NCBI GenBank assembly: GCA_040401595.1
Contig: JBBAOE010000034.1
Span: forward strand, 1-26,902
Length of the DNA: 26,902 bases
Direction: 5' to 3'
DNA from: RFPW01 sp040401595
Lineage (GTDB): Bacteria; Pseudomonadota; Gammaproteobacteria; Burkholderiales; Burkholderiaceae_E
The number at the start of each line of letters is the position of its first letter. The first letter of the stretch is position 1. Shown here piece by piece: positions 15,410 to 22,967 of this stretch. The translations under genes and the position numbers were made by a program. The notes under the pieces are model-generated. The model ran no database searches and was not told the origin of the DNA. It saw only the letters and a program-made list of their open reading frames with translations.

Positions 15410-16461
15410 CGTTCTGACCAGGCGCGCATGTCGGCAAGCGCACCCGGTTCAACCGGGATCCCTTCGCGCCTGCGCAAGACATCGCTCCGTTGCTCAGGTT
15501 CACCCGGCGCCAGAATCGGTTGGTTCGCGTCGACGGGCGCTCCGTGGTGCAGATCCTGCACCATCGCCAGCACCTGCGAAGCCAGGTTGGGCCCGCCCGC
15601 AAAACGCTGCGGATCGAGCGCGAGAATCAGATGTCCGATCCGACGGTGCTGATCAAGCGACTCGTACATCGGCGTGATGTGGGGTCCAAAGGGCATGGCA
15701 TTGAGAGGCCCACACAGGAGATCGATCATCGTTGCCAGTCCGTACCCCTTGTGGCCAAACGCAAGACCGCCCAGCGGCAATAAGGCGCGCGCCGCGTGGG
15801 GATCGGTCGTCGCGTTCCCGGTCCCATCGATGACGAGGCCAGGCTCCAGCACACGGTCTTCGGTGCGGGCATTCATGACCCGATTCCAGGCCACCTGACT
15901 CGTTGCCATATCGAGGCACACGGGCTCACCGCCCAGCGATGGAAATGCGATCGAGATCGGGTTGGTCCCGAAGAAAGCCTCGCGCCCGCCATGCGGTGCG
16001 ACCACCGAATTGGCATGCGTGAATGCCAGACCCACCAACCCAGCGGCAGCGATTCGGCGGGTATAGAGCCCCATCGCACCGCAATGGCTCGAGTTACCGA
16101 CCCCAACCACGCCGACGCCCGCCTCGCCAGCGAGCGCGATGGCTTCTGCGGTCGCGCGCATGGCATGGGCAATCCCCAGACCATGGCAGCCATCCATTTG
16201 TGCCGTGCAGGGCCCCGTGCGCACCAGCGTCGGCTGGGCACTCGGGTCGATGGATCCATGGGCGATCCGGTTCAGGTAATGGGTGAGCCGCAGAATGCCG
16301 TGCGAGTCAATGCCCCAAAGACTCGTTTGAACCAGGGCATCGGCAACGCACTGCGCATCGGCTTCGGGCACACCGCTCGCTATCAGGCTCGCCAGTGCCC
16401 ACTGCTGGAGAAGCGCGGGCGCCAACTTGACCGAATCCCCGGAAGAGATCTCGCCCGTCAT
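15385..16461 (-). CDS. Ldh_2-family malate/lactate-type dehydrogenase
   Basis: A 358-residue NAD(P)-dependent oxidoreductase of the Ldh_2 family with all main motifs: GIDSHG near 50, GNSSHCGAMG near 122, the PHGGREAFFGTNPIS block near 157, MATSQVAWNRV near 184, and FGHKGYGLATMIDLL near 235. Its family reduces or oxidises acids such as malate, ureidoglycolate, 2,3-diketogulonate and (R)-sulfolactate. It lies 30 bases after the FAH hydrolase, in the same leftward operon. It is more canonical than the module A copy at 1499-2590, and the two differ throughout, so they probably have different substrates. The final codons overlap the right copy of the duplicated contig end. The reading frame itself is intact. 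Confidence 0.9.
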   Translation of the reverse strand: MTGEISSGDSVKLAPALLQQWALASLIASGVPEADAQCVADALVQTSLWGIDSHGILRLTHYLNRIAHGSIDPSAQPTLVRTGPCTAQMDGCHGLGIAHAMRATAEAIALAGEAGVGVVGVGNSSHCGAMGLYTRRIAAAGLVGLAFTHANSVVAPHGGREAFFGTNPISIAFPSLGGEPVCLDMATSQVAWNRVMNARTEDRVLEPGLVIDGTGNATTDPHAARALLPLGGLAFGHKGYGLATMIDLLCGPLNAMPFGPHITPMYESLDQHRRIGHLILALDPQRFAGGPNLASQVLAMVQDLHHGAPVDANQPILAPGEPEQRSDVLRRREGIPVEPGALADMRAWSERLGVAAPA

Positions 16462-16491
16462 GATGCTGGTACCCGAATCCTTCGCGACGAT

Positions 16492-17352
16492 TCAACGTTG
16501 CCAGGCAACAACGCGCTGGCGCTGCTCTCCGAGTTTATCGATCCCCAGCGTCAAGACGTCACCTGGATGCAGGAAGCGCTGAGGCTTCATGCCCATTCCC
16601 ACGCCCGGCGGGGTTCCGGTGGTGATCACATCGCCCGGAAACAGCGTCATGTAATGGCTGACATAGGCAACCAGCTGCGAAACACCAAAGACCATCGTGC
16701 GGGTATTCCCACGCTGGGCCTTCACGCCATTGAGGTCGAGCCACATCTCCAGGTCCTGCGGATCTCCCACCTCGTCCTTGGTCACCATCCAGGGGCCAAT
16801 CGGACCAAAGGTTTCAGCGCCTTTGCCCTTGGACCAGGTGCCCCCACGCTCGAGCTGGAAATTGCGCTCGGAAATATCATTGACCAGACAATATCCGGCC
16901 ACATGGTCCAGCGCATCGGCTTCTTCAATGTACTGCGCTTTGCTGCCGATCACGATGCCGAGCTCGACCTCCCAGTCCAGCTTGGTGGAGTGGGGTGGCT
17001 GGATGACATCGTCATTGGGACCGCAGATGCTTCCATTGGCTTTCATGAACATGATCGGTTCGGTCGGAACCGCCATTCCGGCTTCGGCCGCATGGTCGCT
17101 GTAGTTCAGACCGATGGCGACGAACTGGCCAATGTGGGCCACGCAGGGGCCAAGCCGGGTTCCTGCCGCCACCACCGGGAGCGTGGCGGGATCGATCGCA
17201 GCAATGACCGCGAGAGACTGCGGCGAGAGCATCGTGCCGTCGAGATCCGCATGCCCATGAGGCAAGCGTCCGCTGAGGTCCCGAATCGTTCCATCGGCCG
17301 CCATCAGGCCGGGTTTTTCGGTGCCCGCGGCACCATGGCGAAGCAACTTCAT
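16492..17352 (-). CDS. FAH-family hydrolase, probable 2,4-diketo-3-deoxy sugar acid hydrolase
   Basis: A 286-residue fumarylacetoacetate-hydrolase-fold enzyme. The metal ligands are Glu128, Glu130 (DWEVELG) and Asp159 (VNDIS). The active-site lid region GLNYSDHAAEAG lies at 81-92. The pattern LERGGTWSKGKGAETFGPIGPW (about 167-188) and TGTPPGVGMGMKP are very like proteins annotated as ureidoglycolate lyase that have been shown in other bacteria to be L-2,4-diketo-3-deoxyrhamnonate/fuconate hydrolases, giving pyruvate plus L-lactate. The immediate neighbour is an SDR that would make the diketo acid, which supports this reading over ureidoglycolate metabolism, since no allantoin genes are present. 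It is the second gene of the leftward module B operon, 72 bases after the SDR. Confidence 0.85.
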   Translation of the reverse strand: MKLLRHGAAGTEKPGLMAADGTIRDLSGRLPHGHADLDGTMLSPQSLAVIAAIDPATLPVVAAGTRLGPCVAHIGQFVAIGLNYSDHAAEAGMAVPTEPIMFMKANGSICGPNDDVIQPPHSTKLDWEVELGIVIGSKAQYIEEADALDHVAGYCLVNDISERNFQLERGGTWSKGKGAETFGPIGPWMVTKDEVGDPQDLEMWLDLNGVKAQRGNTRTMVFGVSQLVAYVSHYMTLFPGDVITTGTPPGVGMGMKPQRFLHPGDVLTLGIDKLGEQRQRVVAWQR

Positions 17353-17424
17353 GAATTCTCCTTATGTTCAGATTGAAACTGTGGTCGGGACCGCCCGCGG
17401 GGAGCGGCATTCCTCAGGCGCAGG

Positions 17425-18225
17425 TTACAGCGACATCCCGCCATCCGCGAAAATCGCCTGACCCGTCATGAATGACGACTCGTCACTGACCAGATAGACG
17501 AAGGTTTCGGCAATCTCCTCCGCGGTGGCCAGACGGCCCATCGGCTGGCGAGCGATGAAGTCCAGGCGAGCCTGATGGGGGTCGGCATGGGCCTGGATGC
17601 GCTCCCCCAGAGACGGCGTATCGACGGTGCCAGGGCAGATGCAATTGACCCGAATGTTCTGGCGGACATGATCGATCGCGAGGGCGCGGGTAAAACCGGC
17701 AACGGCCGCTTTGCTCGCGGCATAGGCCAGTCGGTTCGGCGCAGCCTTGAGCTGACCCAGAACCGACGCCATGTTCAGGATCACGCCCCCACCGGCCGCA
17801 ATCATGTGCGGCAACATCGCCTTGGTCGTGATGAACATCGACCGGACATTGAGGTCAAAACTGCGATCCCAGTCGTCCTCCGTGCAATCCAATATCGTCC
17901 CCTGATGGACCCAGCCTGCACAATTGAACAGAATATTGACCGCGCCAATCGAATCGACTGTCGAGCGCACAGCCCCGGGGTCAAGTACATCGAGCGTCAG
18001 CGTCCGGACGCCGTCAATGCCCTGCAAGGACGCCAGCAGCGCGGGATCCCGGTCGGTCGCGATGACCTGCGCACCCTCACGGGCAAACGCCAGAGCCCCC
18101 GCGCGGCCCATCCCCTGACCCGCAGCAGTCACGAGTGCGGTTTTGCCACGCAGGCGCTGTCGAGACGGTCGCGCCGTACCTTGGTCAGCACTGGCCCCGG
18201 TGGTGTGTGTGTTCTCAAGCGCCAT
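17425..18225 (-). CDS. SDR dehydrogenase, probable 2-keto-3-deoxy-L-fuconate/rhamnonate dehydrogenase
   Basis: A 266-residue classical SDR. The cofactor motif TAAGQGMG is at 33-40, Asp58 (ATDRD) points to NAD, NCAG is at 101-104, Asn126 follows, and the catalytic Ser154, Tyr168 and Lys172 (YAASK) are intact. The TAAGQGxG start and the end TGQAIFADGGMSL resemble the NAD-dependent 2-keto-3-deoxy-L-fuconate dehydrogenases (BDH2-like group), which oxidise C4 of the keto-deoxy acid. About 25 extra hydrophilic residues precede the usual start. An internal start is possible but none is better supported. It heads the leftward operon with the FAH hydrolase, Ldh_2 and D-2-hydroxyacid dehydrogenases, and is divergent from the GntR regulator across palindrome B. 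Confidence 0.87.
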   Translation of the reverse strand: MALENTHTTGASADQGTARPSRQRLRGKTALVTAAGQGMGRAGALAFAREGAQVIATDRDPALLASLQGIDGVRTLTLDVLDPGAVRSTVDSIGAVNILFNCAGWVHQGTILDCTEDDWDRSFDLNVRSMFITTKAMLPHMIAAGGGVILNMASVLGQLKAAPNRLAYAASKAAVAGFTRALAIDHVRQNIRVNCICPGTVDTPSLGERIQAHADPHQARLDFIARQPMGRLATAEEIAETFVYLVSDESSFMTGQAIFADGGMSL

Positions 18226-18265
18226 CGCCGTCTCCTTTGCCCCCGCTTTGGGTGTTTACCCAGGT

Positions 18266-18294
18266 TTGACAGTCCCTGAGGCCTATGAAATCTT
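18266..18294 (+). promoter_or_regulatory. Possible promoter for the GntR regulator and TRAP operon
   Basis: A perfect -35 hexamer TTGACA (18266-18271) is followed after 17 bases by AATCTT (18289-18294), a poor -10. If used, transcription would begin at about 18301, exactly within palindrome B, which fits autorepression. The leftward promoter for the SDR operon must lie in the same 125-base region but is not clear. Confidence 0.3.
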
Positions 18295-18300
18295 ATCCTG

Positions 18301-18317
18301 AATTGGTCAGACCACTT
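18301..18317. promoter_or_regulatory. 17-bp palindrome, probable autoregulatory GntR operator (site B)
   Basis: AATTGGTCAGACCACTT has 7 of 8 complementary positions around a central A, directly followed by TTGACC. It matches site A (3516-3532) at 15 of 17 positions, and the following six bases are shared as well. It lies 33 bases before the regulator's start codon, in the divergent region between the SDR operon and the GntR gene, the classic place for a local FadR-type operator. Confidence 0.7.
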
Positions 18318-18350
18318 GACCTCTCACCCCCATGAAAACCCGAGTCCGCC

Positions 18351-19109
18351 TTGCCCATCCAGCCCGTCGAGAACCGTCGTCTCTACCGACAGATTGCCGA
18401 CCAGATCGCCAGCCTGATTGACCAGGGCGACTACCGACTGGGCACGCGCTTGCCCCCTGAGCGCGATCTTGCTGGCCAGTTGGGTGTGAGCCGACCCTCG
18501 GTTCGCGAAGCCTTGATCGCACTGGAGGTCGAGGGCTATGTGGAAGTTCGTATGGGATCTGGCGTTTACGTGATTGATCCCCGGCAGCGGGCGCTCAGCC
18601 CCAAACGGATGCTCGATCGGGAAACCGGACCGTTCGAACTGATCGTCACACGCCGCCTGGTGGAGTCCGAATGCGCAGCGCTCGCCGCTCGCGCTGCAAC
18701 GCCCGAGCAGGTCGCCGCCATTCGTGCCAGCCTGGATGCCATGACCGTTGCCGCACGGTTGGGAGAGCAAGACCCCACCAAGTCACACCAAATGACGCGC
18801 GCACCATCCGAGCACCAGGCCCCGCTGACGCATGATCAGGAGTTTCATATCCGGATCGCCCAGGCAAGCAACAACAGCGCGCTGTTGTTGCTCGTTGAAA
18901 CGCTGTGGGTGGAGCGGGCAGGTCCCCTCTTCGTTCGACTTGAACATCATTTCGATACGCCAGGGCTGTGGCTCAACGCGATCAAGGAACACCGGGCTGT
19001 TCTCGATGCCATCGTCGCCCGAGACCCGGGCGCCGCCCGCAATGCGATGCGTCGTCACATGGATCAGGCCGCTCGACGCTTCGGGCGTAACTGGCACGGG
19101 CGCGCTTGA
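18351..19109 (+). CDS. GntR-family transcriptional regulator, FadR/FCD subfamily
   Basis: A 252-residue DNA-binding regulator. The winged helix-turn-helix spans about 8-75, with LPPERDLAGQLGVSRPSVREAL at 34-55 and the wing GSGVYV at 69-74. The FCD ligand domain follows, with likely metal ligands Asp162, His166, His214 and His236, as in acid-sensing members. It starts at TTG: an in-frame stop lies just upstream, and MPIQPV is the common opening of close relatives. Residues about 138-160 form a polar insertion before the D..FH motif. A nearby ATG at 18332 is out of frame. It is divergent from the SDR operon and leads the TRAP/dehydratase genes. It probably represses until a sugar acid or keto-deoxy acid binds, and likely acts on palindromes A and B. 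Confidence 0.9.
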   Translation: MPIQPVENRRLYRQIADQIASLIDQGDYRLGTRLPPERDLAGQLGVSRPSVREALIALEVEGYVEVRMGSGVYVIDPRQRALSPKRMLDRETGPFELIVTRRLVESECAALAARAATPEQVAAIRASLDAMTVAARLGEQDPTKSHQMTRAPSEHQAPLTHDQEFHIRIAQASNNSALLLLVETLWVERAGPLFVRLEHHFDTPGLWLNAIKEHRAVLDAIVARDPGAARNAMRRHMDQAARRFGRNWHGRA

Positions 19110-19120
19110 TTGCGTGCGCT

Positions 19121-19210
19121 CAGACCCAATCAGACCCAATCAGACCCAGTCAGGCTCAGTCAGACCGACGCGGACCAGAACCGACAACAGCCGACAACAT
19201 CCGATAATGC
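19121..19210. repeat. Array of phased 10-bp repeats upstream of the TRAP genes
   Basis: The region reads as successive 10-base units. CAGACCCAAT occurs twice, followed by CAGACCCAGT, CAGGCTCAGT, CAGACCGACG and a diverged unit, then CCGACAACAG, CCGACAACAT and CCGATAATGC. It fills most of the gap between the regulator stop and the DctQ-type start. The heptamer TCAGACC within several units also occurs in palindrome B. It could be a phased binding array or a simple expansion. Confidence 0.8.
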
Positions 19211-19217
19211 AATCCGA

Positions 19218-19895
19218 ATGAACGAATCTGACCAGAACATCAGCGATATCACCGCTTCAAGTAGATCCCGCAACGCTCCAACCGCTGCGGCAGCGATGGA
19301 TGTCCACAGCCAGAACGACGGTGTCGACCGCCCGAAAGCGGCTGCCGATGCTGAGACACTCATGGCCTCATTCACCATGACCGAGGAGGCGATCGACCTC
19401 AAGAGCTACCACGTCGAAGAATGGCTCGCGCTCCTGCTGTTCTGGGCCTTAGCGGGTACCGTATTCCTGCAATTCTTCACTCGCTACGCCCTGAACGATT
19501 CGGCAGGCTGGACCGAGGAGATCGCCCGCTATCTTCTGATCGCCTGCGTATTTGTCGGGGCTGCCATCGGAGTGCGCAAGAACAACCATATTCACGTGGA
19601 CTTTCTCTTTCACTGGTTACCCCCGTCGCTCGGTCGTTCGCTCGCGGTCCTCGTCGACATCGTGCGGATCCTCTTTCTGGGCTACTGCACGATTCTCACG
19701 TGGAAACTCATCGACCGTATCGGCAGTTCACGCATGTCGGTCGTGGATCTGCCGATGGGCTTGGTCTATTCATTCGTCCTCATCGGATTTGCCATGATGA
19801 CATTCCGCGCAGTTCAAGGCGCGATTCGCGATTGGAAACGTGGCGCCGGCGTTCTGGAGCGCCCAGAGCTGGCAGATGTGGGCGAGGTGCAGTGA
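19218..19895 (+). CDS. TRAP transporter small permease (DctQ type)
   Basis: The small membrane subunit of a TRAP importer, about 225 residues from the ATG at 19218. Four membrane helices are visible, at about 69-86, 100-118, 145-165 and 186-205. Typical DctQ features are NDSAGWTEEIARYLL, GVRKNNHIHVDF, and a late helix beginning LVYSFVLIGFA. The first ~60 residues are polar, far longer than usual. The frame is open back to a TTG at 19110 through the 10-bp repeats. No start has a good ribosome-binding site, and the ATG at 19362 (MASFTMTEE) would give a more normal size. Its stop overlaps the DctM start by one base, so the two are translationally coupled. Confidence 0.88.
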   Translation: MNESDQNISDITASSRSRNAPTAAAAMDVHSQNDGVDRPKAAADAETLMASFTMTEEAIDLKSYHVEEWLALLLFWALAGTVFLQFFTRYALNDSAGWTEEIARYLLIACVFVGAAIGVRKNNHIHVDFLFHWLPPSLGRSLAVLVDIVRILFLGYCTILTWKLIDRIGSSRMSVVDLPMGLVYSFVLIGFAMMTFRAVQGAIRDWKRGAGVLERPELADVGEVQ

Positions 19896-21298
19896 TGTCG
19901 AGCGGACTCTTCAAACTGATTTTCCTGGTCATGATGGGATCAGGAATTCCTGTGGCCATTGCCATGGCGGGGGCCTCGCTCCTCTACGCCATGCTGAGCG
20001 GAAACATCCCCGATTTCGTGGTCATCCACAGAATGGTGGGCGGTCTTGACTCTTTCCCGCTACTCGCTGTGCCCTTCTTCATCCTGGCTGGAAACCTGAT
20101 GAATGTTGGCGGGATCACGAACCGTATCTATAACTTTGCGCTGAGTTTGGTTGGCTGGATGCGCGGCGGATTGGCCCACGTGAACATCGTGGGATCGGTT
20201 ATTTTTTCAGGAATGTCCGGTACCGCCATCGCCGATGCCGCCGGGCTTGGCACAATCGAAATCAAGGCCATGCGCGATCACGGCTATTCGGCCGAATTTG
20301 CAGTGGGCGTCACCGCCGCCTCTGCAACCTTGGGCCCGATCATTCCACCATCGCTGCCTTTTGTGATCTATGCGATGTTCGCCAATGTTTCGATCGGTGC
20401 CCTGTTTCTGGCGGGAATCCTGCCGGGCGTGGTGATGTCTCTGCTGATGATGGCGACGGTGGCCTGGTTTGCCTATCGAAAGGGATGGGGCGGTGACGTT
20501 CGCTTCGACCCCAGGCGGATGGCGCGTGCATTGCTCGAGTTGGCGATCGTGATCGGATTCCCGTTGGCGCTGTGGCAGCTTTACCAGCTCAACCTCAACA
20601 TGCCTCTGACCTTCGCGGTCGCCCTAAGCCTCCTGCTTCTCGCCGACTGGTACTTCCGCTTCGATGCCGTGCTGCCGATGCTCACCCCCGTGTTGCTGAT
20701 TGGCGGAATGACCACAGGGGTCTTCACCGCGACCGAAGGCGCGATTGCCGCCTGCGTCTGGGCACTCGCGTTGGGTGTCATCTGGTATCGAACCCTGTCG
20801 ATGCGCCAGATCGTGCGGATCACGATGGAGACGATCGAAACCAGTTCGACGGTCCTGCTGATTGTCGCGGCGGCGTCCATCTTTGGCTGGATGCTCACCG
20901 CGACCAAGACCACCGAGGCCATCGCAGCCTGGGTGCTGGCATTCACCAACGATCCCATGATGTTTCTGTTGCTCGCCAATCTGCTGATGCTCTTTGTTGG
21001 CTGCTTTCTGGAACCCACAGCAGCGATCACCATCCTGGTCCCCATCCTGCTACCGATCGTTAAGACCCTGGGGATCGACCCGGTTCATTTCGGACTTGTG
21101 ATGGTTCTGAATCTCATGATCGGGTTACTGCATCCGCCCATGGGACTGGTGTTGTTTGTTCTGGCGCGGGTCGCCAAACTCTCGATCGAGCGCACAACGA
21201 TGGCCATCCTTCCCTGGCTGGTGCCGCTGTTGCTGAGCCTGGTGCTGGTCACCTACTTCCCGCAAATGAGTCTCTGGCTTCCCAAACAGTTTCTGTAA
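19895..21298 (+). CDS. TRAP transporter large permease (DctM type)
   Basis: The large channel-forming subunit, 467 residues with a dozen or so hydrophobic helices and re-entrant loops. Family motifs include VPFFILAGNLMN near 55, FSGMSGTAIADAAGLGTIE near 105, TLGPIIPPSLPFVIYA near 148 and the later TATEGAIAACV near 277. I use the ATG at 19895, which overlaps the DctQ stop. The frame is open much further upstream, but that part is the shadow of the DctQ gene. With the DctP-type receptor at 22968-24017 it makes a sodium- or proton-driven high-affinity uptake system for an organic acid. The dehydratase gene is inserted between the permeases and the receptor. Confidence 0.92.
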   Translation: MSSGLFKLIFLVMMGSGIPVAIAMAGASLLYAMLSGNIPDFVVIHRMVGGLDSFPLLAVPFFILAGNLMNVGGITNRIYNFALSLVGWMRGGLAHVNIVGSVIFSGMSGTAIADAAGLGTIEIKAMRDHGYSAEFAVGVTAASATLGPIIPPSLPFVIYAMFANVSIGALFLAGILPGVVMSLLMMATVAWFAYRKGWGGDVRFDPRRMARALLELAIVIGFPLALWQLYQLNLNMPLTFAVALSLLLLADWYFRFDAVLPMLTPVLLIGGMTTGVFTATEGAIAACVWALALGVIWYRTLSMRQIVRITMETIETSSTVLLIVAAASIFGWMLTATKTTEAIAAWVLAFTNDPMMFLLLANLLMLFVGCFLEPTAAITILVPILLPIVKTLGIDPVHFGLVMVLNLMIGLLHPPMGLVLFVLARVAKLSIERTTMAILPWLVPLLLSLVLVTYFPQMSLWLPKQFL

Positions 21299-21334
21299 CC
21301 CGCTGACTGAACCGAATTCCAAGCAGGTCTGACC

Positions 21335-22921
21335 ATGACAAGCACGATCAATCCACCCCGCCCGGTGGCTCAGGCGTTCTCACCGCAAACGCTTGGACCG
21401 ACCTTCCTACGTCTCAACCCGGTCGATGATGTTGTCATCGCCTGCCGGGAACTGCCGGCACAGACGGAACTCGCCGGCGCATCCAGCGATGGCTCCGTGC
21501 TGCGCTGCAAAGACACCATTCCGGCTGGACACAAGGTCGCCAGTCGGGCAATCGCACTCGGTGAGCCGGTGCGTCGATACGCCCAGATCATCGGTTTTGC
21601 GACCGCCCCCATCGAATGCGGGCAGCATGTGCATGTCCACAATCTGGAAGTGCGCGACTTCGATCGCGACTATGCCTTCGGTGCTGGTTTCCAGGCCACC
21701 GAACCGGTCGCCGACGCGAAGATGTTCATGGGTATCCGAAGGTCCGACAATCGGATCGCCACCCGGAACTTCATCGGTGTGATCGCAACGGTCAACTGCT
21801 CGGCCACGGTTTCCAAACATGTGGCAGCAGCGTTCGGCCCCGACGTCTTGCGCGACTTCCCGAATGTGGACGGCGTTGTGCCGCTGGGCCACCACTCCGG
21901 TTGCGGCATGGATTCGACCGGAGACGGTATCGACGTGTTGCGACGAACAATCGCTGGCTATGCGCGACACCCAAACTTTGCAGGCGTTGTGGTGATTGGT
22001 CTGGGTTGCGAGTCGAACCAGATGGATGCGCTTTTTTTCGCTGAAGGTCTGGAACCCGGGATGATGCTGCGCGCTATGACGATTCAGGAAACCGGCGGCA
22101 CCGCTGCAACGGTTGCAGCTGCCATTGCAGCCGTGCAGGAAATGTTACCGATCGCCAATCAGGCTCGGCGCGAGCCGGTCTCAGTGTCCAATCTGGTCGT
22201 AGGTCTGCAGTGTGGCGGAAGCGATGGCTACTCCGGAATCACCGCCAATCCGGCGCTCGGGGCAGCGGTCGATCTGCTCGTTCGTCATGGTGGTACGGCA
22301 ATCCTCTCGGAGACGCCCGAAATTTATGGCGCTGAACATCTGCTGACGCGCCGGGCAGCATCGCGAGAAATCGGTGAGAAGCTCATCGAGCGAATCCACT
22401 GGTGGGAGGCCTACACCGAGCGCAACCATGGTGAAATGAATAACAATCCCAGTCCTGGGAACAAGGCTGGCGGGTTAACCACCATCCTGGAAAAATCGCT
22501 GGGGGCGGTTGCCAAAGGCGGGACGACAGCGCTCATGGGCGTCTACGAATACGCGGAACCCGTGACCGCAAAGGGGTTTGTCTTCATGGATACGCCCGGC
22601 TATGACCCAGTGTCGGCCACCGGACAAGTTGCTGGCGGCGCCAATCTCATCTGTTTCACGACTGGTCGCGGCTCGGTCTATGGCTGCAAGCCAGCACCCA
22701 GTATCAAGCTCGCCACCAACAGCCGGCTCTTTGCCCGCATGGGCGACGATATGGATATCAATTGCGGAGAAATACTCACCGGCTCGCTTTCGGTCCAGGA
22801 GGCTGGTGAGCAGATCTTCCAGCGCATGATCGAAGTCGCCTCGGGCTCGCAAAGTCGAAGTGAGGCTCACGGCTTCGGATCGGATGAATTCGTGCCCTGG
22901 ATTCTGGGCGCAACCATGTGA
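21335..22921 (+). CDS. UxaA/GarD-family sugar acid dehydratase
   Basis: A 528-residue protein of the altronate/galactarate dehydratase family with a complete two-domain layout. An N-terminal SAF-type domain covers about 23-105, with GHKVA at 65-69 and HVHVHN at 98-103. The large catalytic domain follows, with VNCSAT (Cys155), GHHSGCGMD (Cys190), GLGCESNQ (Cys225), LQCGGSDGYSGITANPALG (Cys293) and DTPGYDPVSATGQVAGGANL. The family dehydrates aldaric or aldonic acids in an Fe-dependent way, giving 2-keto-3-deoxy acids. Fused SAF and catalytic domains argue against SuyAB sulfolactate lyase, which is split. With the neighbouring keto-deoxy-acid SDR and FAH hydrolase, a 6-deoxy aldonate such as L-fuconate is a reasonable candidate, but altronate or galactarate cannot be excluded. 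Confidence 0.88.
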   Translation: MTSTINPPRPVAQAFSPQTLGPTFLRLNPVDDVVIACRELPAQTELAGASSDGSVLRCKDTIPAGHKVASRAIALGEPVRRYAQIIGFATAPIECGQHVHVHNLEVRDFDRDYAFGAGFQATEPVADAKMFMGIRRSDNRIATRNFIGVIATVNCSATVSKHVAAAFGPDVLRDFPNVDGVVPLGHHSGCGMDSTGDGIDVLRRTIAGYARHPNFAGVVVIGLGCESNQMDALFFAEGLEPGMMLRAMTIQETGGTAATVAAAIAAVQEMLPIANQARREPVSVSNLVVGLQCGGSDGYSGITANPALGAAVDLLVRHGGTAILSETPEIYGAEHLLTRRAASREIGEKLIERIHWWEAYTERNHGEMNNNPSPGNKAGGLTTILEKSLGAVAKGGTTALMGVYEYAEPVTAKGFVFMDTPGYDPVSATGQVAGGANLICFTTGRGSVYGCKPAPSIKLATNSRLFARMGDDMDINCGEILTGSLSVQEAGEQIFQRMIEVASGSQSRSEAHGFGSDEFVPWILGATM

Positions 22922-22967
22922 GCGGATTGAAAACAAAACCCTGATCAACCTGAGAGGAGACCCCGAA

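Noticed and set aside
16492..17352. Ureidoglycolate lyase of allantoin metabolism
   Set aside because: This is a common automatic name for such FAH proteins, but no purine or allantoin gene lies nearby, and the SDR neighbour supports a diketo-acid hydrolase.
15796..17376. A 526-codon plus-strand open frame opposite the Ldh_2 and FAH genes
   Set aside because: Its composition is rich in His, Arg and Gly without domain motifs. The opposite strand encodes two clearly conserved enzymes, so it is a high-GC shadow.
19121..19210. CRISPR array
   Set aside because: The units are only 10 bases with no spacers and no cas genes.
14187..22921. A sulfolactate degradation cluster (SlcC-, ComC- and SuyAB-like genes)
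   Set aside because: The hydroxyacid dehydrogenase, Ldh_2 enzyme and UxaA family match in outline, but the UxaA protein is a fused full-length sugar-acid-dehydratase type, and the FAH hydrolase with its SDR fits keto-deoxy sugar acids better. No sulfite export or oxidation gene is present.
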